64,000 bases of DNA, taken from positions 57,580,681 to 57,644,680 of the forward strand of contig CM039464.1 of the NCBI GenBank assembly GCA_022414725.1, read 5' to 3'. Within the stretch, counting starts at the first letter, position 1. Each line of letters begins with the position of its first letter. The stretch is from Microglena sp. YARC. Its lineage: Eukaryota; Chlorophyta; Chlorophyceae; Chlamydomonadales; Chlamydomonadaceae. The notes beneath the pieces were generated by a model. It did no database searches, was not told the DNA's origin, and was given only the letters and a program-made list of their open reading frames with translations. The translations under genes and the position numbers were made by a program. Positions 9,186 through 21,772 of the stretch are shown piece after piece.

Positions 9186-11630
9186 GAGCTAAGTTAAATA
9201 CAATGGTACCGAATCCATACATTAATTCATATTTGAAGCATAAATGGTTTTTCCTCAGCCAAATATATAATTTGACAAGGGTCGAGTATTTTCTTTTGTC
9301 GGCAGCATGATGTTTTTGTAATTGCAGCTAGATACCTTGTGGCAAATGTACTAGTTCAATTACGTCACGGTGGATGTGTTGAAGTTTGAAAAAATAAATT
9401 GCACGACCCGATGTCACCATCAGTCGAAAACCTCAAATTATTTGTCAATTCGTGTCTATCTTATAAATCAACAGTGGATGCAAACTCCTTATCAGAGGTG
9501 TTGAATTCGTCGGCATAAATTCTTTTCCTACTATAATAAGGTTCCTTATTCGGGTAACTCGAGTATAAGACTAGCATCTTCGTCAAGTGAAAGTAGAGAA
9601 AGTTGGAAGCTCTTAGCATTGTCAGCACTTGTCATGGAAAATGCATAAACCATTTCCGCTTGTGATTTCTATTCTTGAATGTAAATTGATGATCATTTGC
9701 CGATAATTTTAAGAAACTTTGCTCAAATTAACGAGCGGTACATGTATACAAAATCATCTTTTGACAATGAGAAACGACTTGAACGCTGACGCAGGACAGG
9801 AATTGATATTCTACAACACTACGTATGTGGTAGTGTTCAAAACAATAGATATTATACCCGTATGGTCTATCCATAAACTCACAGTTGACACAAAGGTCCA
9901 AAGAAGATTTACCAAAGTTTTTAAGTGGTTTAACGCTTTTCAACACAGTTGGCGAGAAAACATGAAAATGTAACTAAAAATATAATCGCAATTACTTTAG
10001 ATAAGTTGTTTATATGTCTTATTTGTAACTAGGTTACAGGGAGAGACCCCGCCGTTATAAAACCAGACTTCAACATGATGCGGTCACAGAACCGGGTTTT
10101 CAGAATTATAAAGAGATTAATGGAATAACGGGTTTTCAGAGCGGAATCCATCCACGGGGTGTTAGTCCATTATATCGCATGACTCTTTGATCGCCTACTA
10201 ATGGTTTTGTAGCCAATCAACTCGAAATTTCAAATTGTGGATTTCTGAAAATAATATCCTTGATCGCTGTATTTTCAATATCAATTGCGGAAATGGATTT
10301 CAAGGGGGTCCTTTGTAATTGTGTATCACACTCTGTATGTCGATTTGTGGTATATATGGGTGTTCCGGTTGATATTAACCCAAAATTCCTTCGGATCATA
10401 TCCCACTTTAGCGCTAGTTATTTTTGTTAAAACATGAATATCGAAACATGTATTCCAGGAAATCCAAGGAAGTGTTACACTCCTTTGGTACAGTGTGGCA
10501 ACTCAATTGTTCCTGCCCATCTTTTCCTTTTCACATAAAATTTGTGCAAAACAATGACATGGTGGGAAGCGCTGTGTTGTTTAAATCTTTTGGATTCAAG
10601 CACTCATACGATTCGCCTATCGAAGGGATTAGTTTTTCAAAGTGTTAATAATTATTCACTTATTTTGATGATGCCTCTGGTTTTCATAACTAAGATGACA
10701 ACTTTGTATCCAGCTCCATAATGCCATCATTGAAGCCGTAACTGGTCCTAATGTCTCCTTCTCGGAGGTTTTGTAAATTTATTTTTGTCTAGGAAGTCCT
10801 TCCTGAGCTATTTCCTTTCCATATTTTTACTCCCTTTTCTTCTAGAATCTTGGAGTTTAGTATCCTCATCAAAAAACCATGAGAGTTTCCTCTATGCAGG
10901 TGCTTCAAGGTATTACTTTTCGTAGTGAAAGAATCGGACAAACATTGGGCGATATATCAAATCGTAGTTTTGCCTTCCAAACAACTGAAAGTGGTTCTGT
11001 CCCATTATGTCTTGTCTTTCTGATCCAATTTTTGCATCACGTCCTTCCAGCAAGTCCTAGATCTTTTTGTTAATCGGCCCATTAACTATAATTAAATTGC
11101 GTTGTATTTATATATCATTACTTTAAAAGAACTTACAATAGGATTAACTATGATGCTGGACAGTCATATCCCATGACAATGATATCCAAATTACAAAGAT
11201 GCACTATGGATCCATCAACAGAAGATGGTAACAATTCAGATGTATGTTTATAGAAAAGAGAGTCTATTCACAAGGTTAAAATAAAACCAAAAACGAAGAC
11301 AGATACAAGGTAAAGGATGATATTGTGAGCACGGGAAGTCGTAATGGGAATTATGAATGATCACCTGGGACGGGTAAGTACGTACCGACAATTCTTGCTC
11401 CTACTCTTAAAGACTGTAATGAATCATCTAACGTATTGGTTGTTTTCCTCCTAATATTCAAGAACAATGGGGTAAATGCTATCAAATGTTTTTTCGGGCA
11501 CCTGGATCATTCAAGTGTTTGTCAATATCGATTTACGCGACATATACAACTATGGACAGACCATAAAATATTTGATGGCGTTTCGCACCCTTGTCATAAT
11601 AGCACTTTAATTCATAGATCCGGTGCTATG
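9186..11630. other. Decayed viral-type DNA, no assignable gene
   Basis: Several collinear coding traces are visible, but none can be assigned. On the plus strand at 9715-10170, pieces include FAQINERYMYTKSSFDNEKR and, after frame changes, VTGRDPAVIKPDFNMMRSQN. At 10435-10540 there is a short frame beginning MNIETCIPGNPRKCYTPLVQ. On the minus strand at about 11060-10930 there is GSERQDIMGQNHFQLFGRQN. Composition stays AT-rich up to the gap. Recurrent single-base frame changes make boundaries unreliable. Confidence 0.4.
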
Positions 11631-12630
11631 NNNNNNNNNNNNNNNNNNNNNNNNNNNNNNNNNNNNNNNNNNNNNNNNNNNNNNNNNNNNNNNNNNNNNN
11701 NNNNNNNNNNNNNNNNNNNNNNNNNNNNNNNNNNNNNNNNNNNNNNNNNNNNNNNNNNNNNNNNNNNNNNNNNNNNNNNNNNNNNNNNNNNNNNNNNNNN
11801 NNNNNNNNNNNNNNNNNNNNNNNNNNNNNNNNNNNNNNNNNNNNNNNNNNNNNNNNNNNNNNNNNNNNNNNNNNNNNNNNNNNNNNNNNNNNNNNNNNNN
11901 NNNNNNNNNNNNNNNNNNNNNNNNNNNNNNNNNNNNNNNNNNNNNNNNNNNNNNNNNNNNNNNNNNNNNNNNNNNNNNNNNNNNNNNNNNNNNNNNNNNN
12001 NNNNNNNNNNNNNNNNNNNNNNNNNNNNNNNNNNNNNNNNNNNNNNNNNNNNNNNNNNNNNNNNNNNNNNNNNNNNNNNNNNNNNNNNNNNNNNNNNNNN
12101 NNNNNNNNNNNNNNNNNNNNNNNNNNNNNNNNNNNNNNNNNNNNNNNNNNNNNNNNNNNNNNNNNNNNNNNNNNNNNNNNNNNNNNNNNNNNNNNNNNNN
12201 NNNNNNNNNNNNNNNNNNNNNNNNNNNNNNNNNNNNNNNNNNNNNNNNNNNNNNNNNNNNNNNNNNNNNNNNNNNNNNNNNNNNNNNNNNNNNNNNNNNN
12301 NNNNNNNNNNNNNNNNNNNNNNNNNNNNNNNNNNNNNNNNNNNNNNNNNNNNNNNNNNNNNNNNNNNNNNNNNNNNNNNNNNNNNNNNNNNNNNNNNNNN
12401 NNNNNNNNNNNNNNNNNNNNNNNNNNNNNNNNNNNNNNNNNNNNNNNNNNNNNNNNNNNNNNNNNNNNNNNNNNNNNNNNNNNNNNNNNNNNNNNNNNNN
12501 NNNNNNNNNNNNNNNNNNNNNNNNNNNNNNNNNNNNNNNNNNNNNNNNNNNNNNNNNNNNNNNNNNNNNNNNNNNNNNNNNNNNNNNNNNNNNNNNNNNN
12601 NNNNNNNNNNNNNNNNNNNNNNNNNNNNNN
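11631..12630. other. Assembly gap, 1000 N
   Basis: A run of exactly 1000 N, the usual placeholder for a gap of unknown size. Physical linkage of the left viral-like block to the transposon array is not shown by sequence. Confidence 0.99.
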
Positions 12631-12956
12631 GAGAGAGATTATTGGAATACTTCAAAAGGAAATTTCCTCTCTCGCAACGAGCAAATCAATGGTTACAATT
12701 GAACTTTGAAGGGAATAGTCTCTTTCTTCTGATACAACAAAACAATCTACCAAAATAAATGTAAGATATTTTTCCGTAAAATAACACCAAAAAAGCAAAA
12801 CAATTAATTTGCGAAAACGATCTTACAAAATAATTGTAAGATGATTTCGTAAATACACCAAAAAAGCAAAATCAATTAATTTGCGAAAAACGATCTTACA
12901 AATTATGTAAGATTTCAGTTAAAATCAAAAAATCCGTTCGGAGCTGGAAACGCATC
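12631..12956. mobile_element. Right end of a second copy of the 9.7-kb element family
   Basis: This stretch is collinear with 41384-41703: the same GAATACTTCAAA...GGAAATTTC start, three copies of a ~74-bp subterminal repeat with ttacaAAATaaTtgtaa palindromes (near 12747, 12822 and 12895), and the terminal sequence aaatccgttcggagctgga at about 12929. It abuts the transposase array. The rest of the element is lost in the gap. Confidence 0.8.
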
Positions 12957-13125
12957 ATAAATTTGCGAAAAGCGCGTTGTTCAAAGTGCTCTCATGTGGT
13001 ACGGTAGGAGGAATGAAGGTACTGTAAATTACCGCCTTCCTTGGGCTTGGAAACGAGAGGCCTCGGCGTTGGAGCCACTTATAACCTTGTAAAAGTAGCA
13101 TTTCGTATATTCCTACCCTCTTCCC

Positions 13126-14234
13126 ATGCCTCGAATTCCCAAGAGATTACCTAGGGAACAACGGCAGTTGATAGTTGATCTGTCCCGGCAGGGTTTCTCT
13201 AATGCTGCCACAGGTCGTCAGGTTCCGTGTAATCTAGAGACCGTTATTAGGAGATGGAAACCTGCCGAACAGCTGCAAGGATTGGAGAAAGTGGACCTCG
13301 GGGAAAAAGCCTCGACAAGTTCCGCAGTCCCCTTACAAGCAGCCCGTGAGGACGAAGATCAAGAGGATGGCCAAGACTGGTCTCTCTTCAAGATCAATAG
13401 CCTCGACCCTCACCCAAAAGCATGGGATCAGCATCTCTCACACCTCTGTGTGCAGGATTCTCCATGGAGGCAGGAAGCCTCTAACCTGGCTGAAGGTTGG
13501 CAATGAGAGGAGCCTAGGTGGTGTCAACAAGAAAGCTAGAGTGGACTTCTGCCACAAGTGGAAAGACTCCAGGTCCAATGCTTTTGATACTTGGGTCTTC
13601 CTGGATGCAAAGGACCTTTACTGCTACAAATACCAGTTTGGGATTCTTGATTATGCATGGCAAGATGTCTGCAAGAAGAAGGGCAGTGAGGCACCCCACA
13701 CTTGGGGGCCAAACCAGGGACACCTTGGGTGTTTAGGTTCTATGGGGCTGTGGGCAAGGACTTTAAGTCTAAGCTGCATTTTGTGCCTCCCTCCCCTGAC
13801 CCTAAAAACCTCAAACAGAAGAAGAGCTCTGAAACCTTCAAGTCAGAGCACTTCATTGAGATGATGAAAAATCTACATGAGGAGATCCAGACCTATACAG
13901 CTGGGAGGAGGGGGGTGGCTACAAGCTCATCATGGATCATGCCAAGCAACACTTCTCCAAGGACAGCAGGCCTGCCTTGGATAAGATAGGTGTGAAGGTG
14001 GTTAAGGATTACCCAGCACAATCCTGGGACTTGAACATCATTGAGAATTTATGGGGCATCCTCCAAGGCAAGATGTGTAGGAAGAATGCTAAGAGTGGAC
14101 CTAACTGGAGGAAACTGATAGAGGCTGCATGGGCCAGCATTGAGCTCAAGTCTATCAATGCCCTTCATGCTGGATTCCAAGAGAGGTTGAAATTGGTGCA
14201 TAGTGAGGATGGAAAGTGGTGCTCCCACCACTAA
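13126..14234 (+). pseudogene. Tc1/mariner transposase, array copy 1, frameshifted
   Basis: Same coding plan as the open copy at 20044. The frame is lost after residue 58 at an A-run with one extra A (about 13303-13307), again at a C-run (13692-13695, one C short), and at a G-run in the GRRGGG segment. It is preceded directly by the second-element end at 12956. Confidence 0.9.
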
Positions 14235-14853
14235 GTATGACTGCTTTCAGATGTTGGGGTCTAGGTCTAGAGTGGCTCTAGTGTCACATAGAATACTAAG
14301 ATGAATGGGCATGCCATAAGTGGCATGATGAGCAAGGACTTGTTGTTGTTTGGGATGATAATAGTTACCCTTGAGTCCCAACTGCATGGCATGCACAACC
14401 TTGTCAATAAATATAAGAGTTGGGATTCTATGAGAATATTGATAACTATGTGTTACAAGACGCTATCCATGTTCATGATCCCTCCCTTTGAAATTTGCCT
14501 CCCATCTCCACCAATGACCCAATAAGGAAGACTGCCATTCTGCAACACTCCAAGTACATGTTGGTATGTTCTTTGAAAGTGACAGTCAACAAGATTGACA
14601 AGATTTGTGTAATACAATACAATAATACCATACCTTCAAGGGTATGGGTAGGTCCATCTCTTATGCGCTCATTGGGTATAATATCCATAATTTGCGAAAG
14701 CGCGTTGTTCAAAGTGCTCTCATGTGGTACGGTAGGAGGATGAAGGTACTGTAAATGTACCGCCTTCCTTGGGCTTGGAAACGGGAGGCCTCGGCGTTGG
14801 AGCCATTTATAACCTTGTAAAAGTAGCATTTCGTATATTCCTACCCTCTTCCC

Positions 14854-15964
14854 ATGCCTCGAATTCCCAAGAGATTACCTAGGGAACAACGGCAGTTGAT
14901 AGTTGATCTGTCCCGGCAGGGTTTCTCTAATGCTGCCACAGGTCGTCAGGTTCCGTGTAATCTAGAGACCGTTATTAGGAGATGGAAAACCTGCCGAACA
15001 GCTGCAAGGATTGGAGAAAGTGGACCTCGGGGAAAAGCCTCGACAAGTTCCGCAGTCCCCTTACAAGCAGCCCGTGAGGACGAAGATCAAGAGGATGGCC
15101 AAGACTGGTCTCTCTTCAAGATCAATAGCCTCGACCCTCACCCAAAAGCATGGGATCAGCATCTCTCACACCTCTGTGTGCAGGATTCTCCATGGAGGCA
15201 GGAAGCCTCTAACCTGGCTGAAGGTTGGCAATGAGAGGAGCCTAGGTGGTGTCAACAAGAAAGCTAGAGTGGACTTCTGCCACAAGTGGAAAGACTCCAG
15301 GTCCAATGCTTTTGATACTTGGGTCTTCCTGGATGCAAAGGACCTTTACTGCTACAAATACCAGTTTGGGATTCTTGATTATGCATGGCAAGATGTCTGC
15401 AAGAAGAAGGGCAGTGAGGCACCCCCACACTTGGGGGCCAAACCAGGGACACCTTGGGTGTTTAGGTTCTATGGGGCTGTGGGCAAGGACTTTAAGTCTA
15501 AGCTGCATTTTGTGCCTCCCTCCCCTGACCCTAAAAACCTCAAACAGAAGAAGAGCTCTGAAACCTTCAAGTCAGAGCACTTCATTGAGATGATGAAAAA
15601 TCTACATGAGGAGATCCAGACCTATACAGCTGGGAGGAGGGGGGGTGGCTACAAGCTCATCATGGATCATGCCAAGCAACACTTCTCCAAGGACAGCAGG
15701 CCTGCCTTGGATAAGATAGGTGTGAAGGTGGTTAAGGATTACCCAGCACAATCCTGGGACTTGAACATCATTGAGAATTTATGGGGCATCCTCCAAGGCA
15801 AGATGTGTAGGAAGAATGCTAAGAGTGGACCTAACTGGAGGAAACTGATAGAGGCTGCATGGGCCAGCATTGAGCTCAAGTCTATCAATGCCCTTCATGC
15901 TGGATTCCAAGAGAGGTTGAAATTGGTGCATAGTGAGGATGGAAAGTGGTGCTCCCACCACTAA
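14854..15964 (+). pseudogene. Tc1/mariner transposase, array copy 2, one frameshift
   Basis: One extra A in the AAAA run at about 14986-14989 breaks the frame after IRRW. From 15011 the remaining 317 codons are open to the normal HH-stop. It is otherwise intact, so it could encode a full protein if the A-run is miscounted. Confidence 0.9.
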
Positions 15965-16583
15965 GTATGACTGCTTTCAGATGTTGGGGTCTAGGTCTAG
16001 AGTGGCTCTAGTGTCACATAGAATACTAAGATGAATGGGCATGCCATAAGTGGCATGATGAGCAAGGACTTGTTGTTGTTTGGGATGATAATAGTTACCC
16101 TTGAGTCCCAACTGCATGGCATGCACAACCTTGTCAATAAATATAAGAGTTGGGATTTTATGAGAATATTGATAACTATGTGTTACAAGACGCTATCCAT
16201 GTTCATGATCCCTCCCTTTGAAATTTGCCTCCCATCTCCACCAATGACCCAATAAGGAAGACTGCCATTCTGCAACACTCCAAGTACATGTTGGTATGTT
16301 CTTTGAAAGTGACAGTCAACAAGATTGACAAGATTTGTGTAATACAATACAATAATACCATACCTTCAAGGGTATGGGTAGGTCCATCTCTTATGCGCTC
16401 ATTGGGTATAATATCCATAATTTGCGAAAGCGCGTTGTTCAAAGTGCTCTCATGTGGTACGGTAGGAGGATGAAGGTACTGTAAATGTACCGCCTTCCTT
16501 GGGCTTGGAAACGGGAGGCCTCGGCGTTGGAGCCACTTATAACCTTGTAAAAGTAGCATTTCGTATATTCCTACCCTCTTCCC

Positions 16584-17694
16584 ATGCCTCGAATTCCCAA
16601 GAGATTACCTAGGGAACAACGGCAGTTGATAGTTGATCTGTCCCGGCAGGGTTTCTCTAATGCTGCCACAGGTCGTCAGGTTCCGTGTAATCTAGAGACC
16701 GTTATTAGGAGATGGAAACCTGCCGAACAGCTGCAAGGATTGGAGAAAGTGGACCTCGGGGAAAAGCCTCGACAAGTTCCGCAGTCCCCTTACAAGCAGC
16801 CCGTGAGGACGAAGATCAAGAGGATGGCCAAGACTGGTCTCTCTTCAAGATCAATAGCCTCGACCCTCACCCAAAAGCATGGGATCAGCATCTCTCACAC
16901 CTCTGTGTGCAGGATTCTCCATGGAGGCAGGAAGCCTCTAACCTGGCTGAAGGTTGGCAATGAGAGGAGCCTAGGTGGTGTCAACAAGAAAGCTAGAGTG
17001 GACTTCTGCCACAAGTGGAAAGACTCCAGGTCCAATGCTTTTGATACTTGGGTCTTCCTGGATGCAAAGGACCTTTACTGCTACAAATACCAGTTTGGGA
17101 TTCTTGATTATGCATGGCAAGATGTCTGCAAGAAGAAGGGCAGTGAGGCACCCCCACACTTGGGGGCCAAACCAGGGACACCTTGGGTGTTTAGGTTCTA
17201 TGGGGCTGTGGGCAAGGACTTTAAGTCTAAGCTGCATTTTGTGCCTCCCTCCCCTGACCCTAAAAACCTCAAACAGAAGAAGAGCTCTGAAACCTTCAAG
17301 TCAGAGCACTTCATTGAGATGATGAAAAAATCTACATGAGGAGATCCAGACCTATACAGCTGGGAGGAGGGGGGGTGGCTACAAGCTCATCATGGATCAT
17401 GCCAAGCAACACTTCTCCAAGGACAGCAGGCCTGCCTTGGATAAGATAGGTGTGAAGGTGGTTAAGGATTACCCAGCACAATCCTGGGACTTGAACATCA
17501 TTGAGAATTTATGGGGCATCCTCCAAGGCAAGATGTGTAGGAAGAATGCTAAGAGTGGACCTAACTGGAGGAAACTGATAGAGGCTGCATGGGCCAGCAT
17601 TGAGCTCAAGTCTATCAATGCCCTTCATGCTGGATTCCAAGAGAGGTTGAAATTGGTGCATAGTGAGGATGGAAAGTGGTGCTCCCACCACTAA
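16584..17694 (+). pseudogene. Tc1/mariner transposase, array copy 3, one frameshift
   Basis: Open for 251 codons, through the first catalytic Asp, then broken by one extra A in the run at 17325-17330 (EMMKK then stop). The frame resumes at 17392 with the second Asp and the third catalytic residue intact. Confidence 0.9.
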
Positions 17695-18313
17695 GTATGA
17701 CTGCTTTCAGATGTTGGGGTCTAGGTCTAGAGTGGCTCTAGTGTCACATAGAATACTAAGATGAATGGGCATGCCATAAGTGGCATGATGAGCAAGGACT
17801 TGTTGTTGTTTGGGATGATAATAGTTACCCTTGAGTCCCAACTGCATGGCATGCACAACCTTGTCAATAAATATAAGAGTTGGGATTTTATGAGAATATT
17901 GATAACTATGTGTTACAAGACGCTATCCATGTTCATGATCCCTCCCTTTGAAATTTGCCTCCCATCTCCACCAATGACCCAATAAGGAAGACTGCCATTC
18001 TGCAACACTCCAAGTACATGTTGGTATGTTCTTTGAAAGTGACAGTCAACAAGATTGACAAGATTTGTGTAATACAATACAATAATACCATACCTTCAAG
18101 GGTATGGGTAGGTCCATCTCTTATGCGCTCATTGGGTATAATATCCATAATTTGCGAAAGCGCGTTGTTCAAAGTGCTCTCATGTGGTACGGTAGGAGGA
18201 TGAAGGTACTGTAAATGTACCGCCTTCCTTGGGCTTGGAAACGAGAGGCCTCGGCGTTGGAGCCACTTATAACCTTGTAAAAGTAGCATTTCGTATATTC
18301 CTACCCTCTTCCC

Positions 18314-19423
18314 ATGCCTCGAATTCCCAAGAGATTACCTAGGGAACAACGGCAGTTGATAGTTGATCTGTCCCGGCAGGGTTTCTCTAATGCTGCCACA
18401 GGTCGTCAGGTTCCGTGTAATCTAGAGACCGTTATTAGGAGATGGAAACCTGCCGAACAGCTGCAAGGATTGGAGAAAGTGGACCTCGGGGAAAAGCCTC
18501 GACAAGTTCCGCAGTCCCCTTACAAGCAGCCCGTGAGGACGAAGATCAAGAGGATGGCCAAGACTGGTCTCTCTTCAAGATCAATAGCCTCGACCCCTCA
18601 CCCAAAAGCATGGGATCAGCATCTCTCACACCTCTGTGTGCAGGATTCTCCATGGAGGCAGGAAGCCTCTAACCTGGCTGAAGGTTGGCAATGAGAGGAG
18701 CCTAGGTGGTGTCAACAAGAAAGCTAGAGTGGACTTCTGCCACAAGTGGAAAGACTCCAGGTCCAATGCTTTTGATACTTGGGTCTTCCTGGATGCAAAG
18801 GACCTTTACTGCTACAAATACCAGTTTGGGATTCTTGATTATGCATGGCAAGATGTCTGCAAGAAGAAGGGCAGTGAGGCACCCCCACACTTGGGGGCCA
18901 AACCAGGGACACCTTGGGTGTTTAGGTTCTATGGGGCTGTGGGCAAGGACTTTAAGTCTAAGCTGCATTTTGTGCCTCCCTCCCTGACCCTAAAAACCTC
19001 AAACAGAAGAAGAGCTCTGAAACCTTCAAGTCAGAGCACTTCATTGAGATGATGAAAAATCTACATGAGGAGATCCAGACCTATACAGCTGGGAGGAGGG
19101 GGGGTGGCTACAAGCTCATCATGGATCATGCCAAGCAACACTTCTCCAAGGACAGCAGGCCTGCCTTGGATAAGATAGGTGTGAAGGTGGTTAAGGATTA
19201 CCCAGCACAATCCTGGGACTTGAACATCATTGAGAATTTATGGGGCATCCTCCAAGGCAAGATGTGTAGGAAGAATGCTAAGAGTGGACCTAACTGGAGG
19301 AAACTGATAGAGGCTGCATGGGCCAGCATTGAGCTCAAGTCTATCAATGCCCTTCATGCTGGATTCCAAGAGAGGTTGAAATTGGTGCATAGTGAGGATG
19401 GAAAGTGGTGCTCCCACCACTAA
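18314..19423 (+). pseudogene. Tc1/mariner transposase, array copy 4, two frameshifts
   Basis: One extra C at about 18594-18597 breaks the second helix-turn-helix, and one missing C at about 18980 breaks the PPSPDP segment. The 3' 124 codons (19049-19423) with two catalytic residues are open. Confidence 0.9.
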
Positions 19424-20043
19424 GTATGACTGCTTTCAGATGTTGGGGTCTAGGTCTAGAGTGGCTCTAGTGTCACATAGAATACTAAGATGAATGGGCA
19501 TGCCATAAGTGGCATGATGAGCAAGGACTTGTTGTTGTTTGGGATGATAATAGTTACCCTTGAGTCCCAACTGCATGGCATTGCACAACCTTGTCAATAA
19601 ATATAAGAGTTGGGATTTTATGAGAATATTGATAACTATGTGTTACAAGACGCTATCCATGTTCATGATCCCTCCCTTTGAAATTTGCCTCCCATCTCCA
19701 CCAATGACCCAATAAGGAAGACTGCCATTCTGCAACACTCCAAGTACATGTTGGTATGTTCTTTGAAAGTGACAGTCAACAAGATTGACAAGATTTGTGT
19801 AATACAATACAATAATACCATACCTTCAAGGGTATGGGTAGGTCCATCTCTTATGCGCTCATTGGGTATAATATCCATAATTTGCGAAAGCGCGTTGTTC
19901 AAAGTGCTCTCATGTGGTACGGTAGGAGGATGAAGGTACTGTAAATGTACCGCCTTCCTTGGGCTTGGAAACGAGAGGCCTCGGCGTTGGAGCCACTTAT
20001 AACCTTGTAAAAGTAGCATTTCGTATATTCCTACCCTCTTCCC

Positions 20044-21153
20044 ATGCCTCGAATTCCCAAGAGATTACCTAGGGAACAACGGCAGTTGATAGTTGATCTG
20101 TCCCGGCAGGGTTTCTCTAATGCTGCCACAGGTCGTCAGGTTCCGTGTAATCTAGAGACCGTTATTAGGAGATGGAAACCTGCCGAACAGCTGCAAGGAT
20201 TGGAGAAAGTGGACCTCGGGGAAAAGCCTCGACAAGTTCCGCAGTCCCCTTACAAGCAGCCCGTGAGGACGAAGATCAAGAGGATGGCCAAGACTGGTCT
20301 CTCTTCAAGATCAATAGCCTCGACCCTCACCCAAAAGCATGGGATCAGCATCTCTCACACCTCTGTGTGCAGGATTCTCCATGGAGGCAGGAAGCCTCTA
20401 ACCTGGCTGAAGGTTGGCAATGAGAGGAGCCTAGGTGGTGTAAACAAGAAAGCTAGAGTGGACTTCTGCCACAAGTGGAAAGACTCCAGGTCCAATGCTT
20501 TTGATACTTGGGTCTTCCTGGATGCAAAGGACCTTTACTGCTACAAATACCAGTTTGGGATTCTTGATTATGCATGGCAAGATGTCTGCAAGAAGAAGGG
20601 CAGTGAGGCACCCCCACACTTGGGGGCCAAACCAGGGACACCTTGGGTGTTTAGGTTCTATGGGGCTGTGGGCAAGGACTTTAAGTCTAAGCTGCATTTT
20701 GTGCCTCCCTCCCCTGACCCTAAAAACCTCAAACAGAAGAAGAGCTCTGAAACCTTCAAGTCAGAGCACTTCATTGAGATGATGAAAAATCTACATGAGG
20801 AGATCCAGACCTATACAGCTGGGAGGAGGGGGGGTGGCTACAAGCTCATCATGGATCATGCCAAGCAACACTTCTCCAAGGACAGCAGGCCTGCCTTGGA
20901 TAAGATAGGTGTGAAGGTGGTTAAGGATTACCCAGCACAATCCTGGGACTTGAACATCATTGAGAATTTATGGGGCATCCTCCAAGGCAAGATGTGTAGG
21001 AAGAATGCTAAGAGTGGACCTAACTGGAGGAAACTGATAGAGGCTGCATGGGCCAGCATTGAGCTCAAGTCTATCAATGCCCTTCATGCTGGATTCCAAG
21101 AGAGGTTGAAATTGGTGCATAGTGAGGATGGAAAGTGGTGCTCCCACCACTAA
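20044..21153 (+). CDS. Tc1/mariner transposase, array copy 5, fully open
   Basis: This is the only uninterrupted transposase in the array (369 aa) and the reference for the other copies. An N-terminal helix-turn-helix (residues about 5-47, PREQRQLIVDLSRQGFSNAA) is followed by a second one (about 75-114, ending ISISHTSVCRILHGG), as in the paired DNA-binding domain of Tc1-like enzymes. The catalytic triad is D160 (TWVFLDAKDLY), D271 (LIMDHAKQHF) and E307 (SWDLNIIENLW), with 35 residues between the last two, a DD35E spacing by my count. IIENLWGIL is the classic Tc1 motif around the third acid. The protein would bind the ends of its element and catalyse cut-and-paste at TA. Initiation at MPRIPKRLPRE is supported by all copies. 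Its upstream (about 170 bp) and downstream sequences are shared by all units. It is presumably expressed from a host-type promoter within the repeat; none is recognisable. Confidence 0.95.
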   Translation: MPRIPKRLPREQRQLIVDLSRQGFSNAATGRQVPCNLETVIRRWKPAEQLQGLEKVDLGEKPRQVPQSPYKQPVRTKIKRMAKTGLSSRSIASTLTQKHGISISHTSVCRILHGGRKPLTWLKVGNERSLGGVNKKARVDFCHKWKDSRSNAFDTWVFLDAKDLYCYKYQFGILDYAWQDVCKKKGSEAPPHLGAKPGTPWVFRFYGAVGKDFKSKLHFVPPSPDPKNLKQKKSSETFKSEHFIEMMKNLHEEIQTYTAGRRGGGYKLIMDHAKQHFSKDSRPALDKIGVKVVKDYPAQSWDLNIIENLWGILQGKMCRKNAKSGPNWRKLIEAAWASIELKSINALHAGFQERLKLVHSEDGKWCSHH

Positions 21154-21772
21154 GTATGACTGCTTTCAGATGTTGGGGTCTAGGTCTAGAGTGGCTCTAG
21201 TGTCACATAGAATACTAAGATGAATGGGCATGCCATAAGTGGCATGATGAGCAAGGACTTGTTGTTGTTTGGGATGATAATAGTTACCCTTGAGTCCCAA
21301 CTGCATGGCATGCACAACCTTGTCAATAAATATAAGAGTTGGGATTTTATGAGAATATTGATAACTATGTGTTACAAGACGCTATCCATGTTCATGATCC
21401 CTCCCTTTGAAATTTGCCTCCCATCTCCACCAATGACCCAATAAGGAAGACTGCCATTCTGCAACACTCCAAGTACATGTTGGTATGTTCTTTGAAAGTG
21501 ACAGTCAACAAGATTGACAAGATTTGTGTAATACAATACAATAATACCATACCTTCAAGGGTATGGGTAGGTCCATCTCTTATGCGCTCATTGGGTATAA
21601 TATCCATAATTTGCGAAAGCGCGTTGTTCAAAGTGCTCTCATGTGGTACGGTAGGAGGATGAAGGTACTGTAAATGTACCGCCTTCCTTGGGCTTGGAAA
21701 CGGGAGGCCTCGGCGTTGGAGCCATTTATAACCTTGTAAAAGTAGCATTTCGTATATTCCTACCCTCTTCCC

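Noticed and set aside
11436..12758. Long ORFs of 347-440 codons across 11.4-12.8 kb and at 44420-45463
   Set aside because: They are translations through the runs of N and have no real content.
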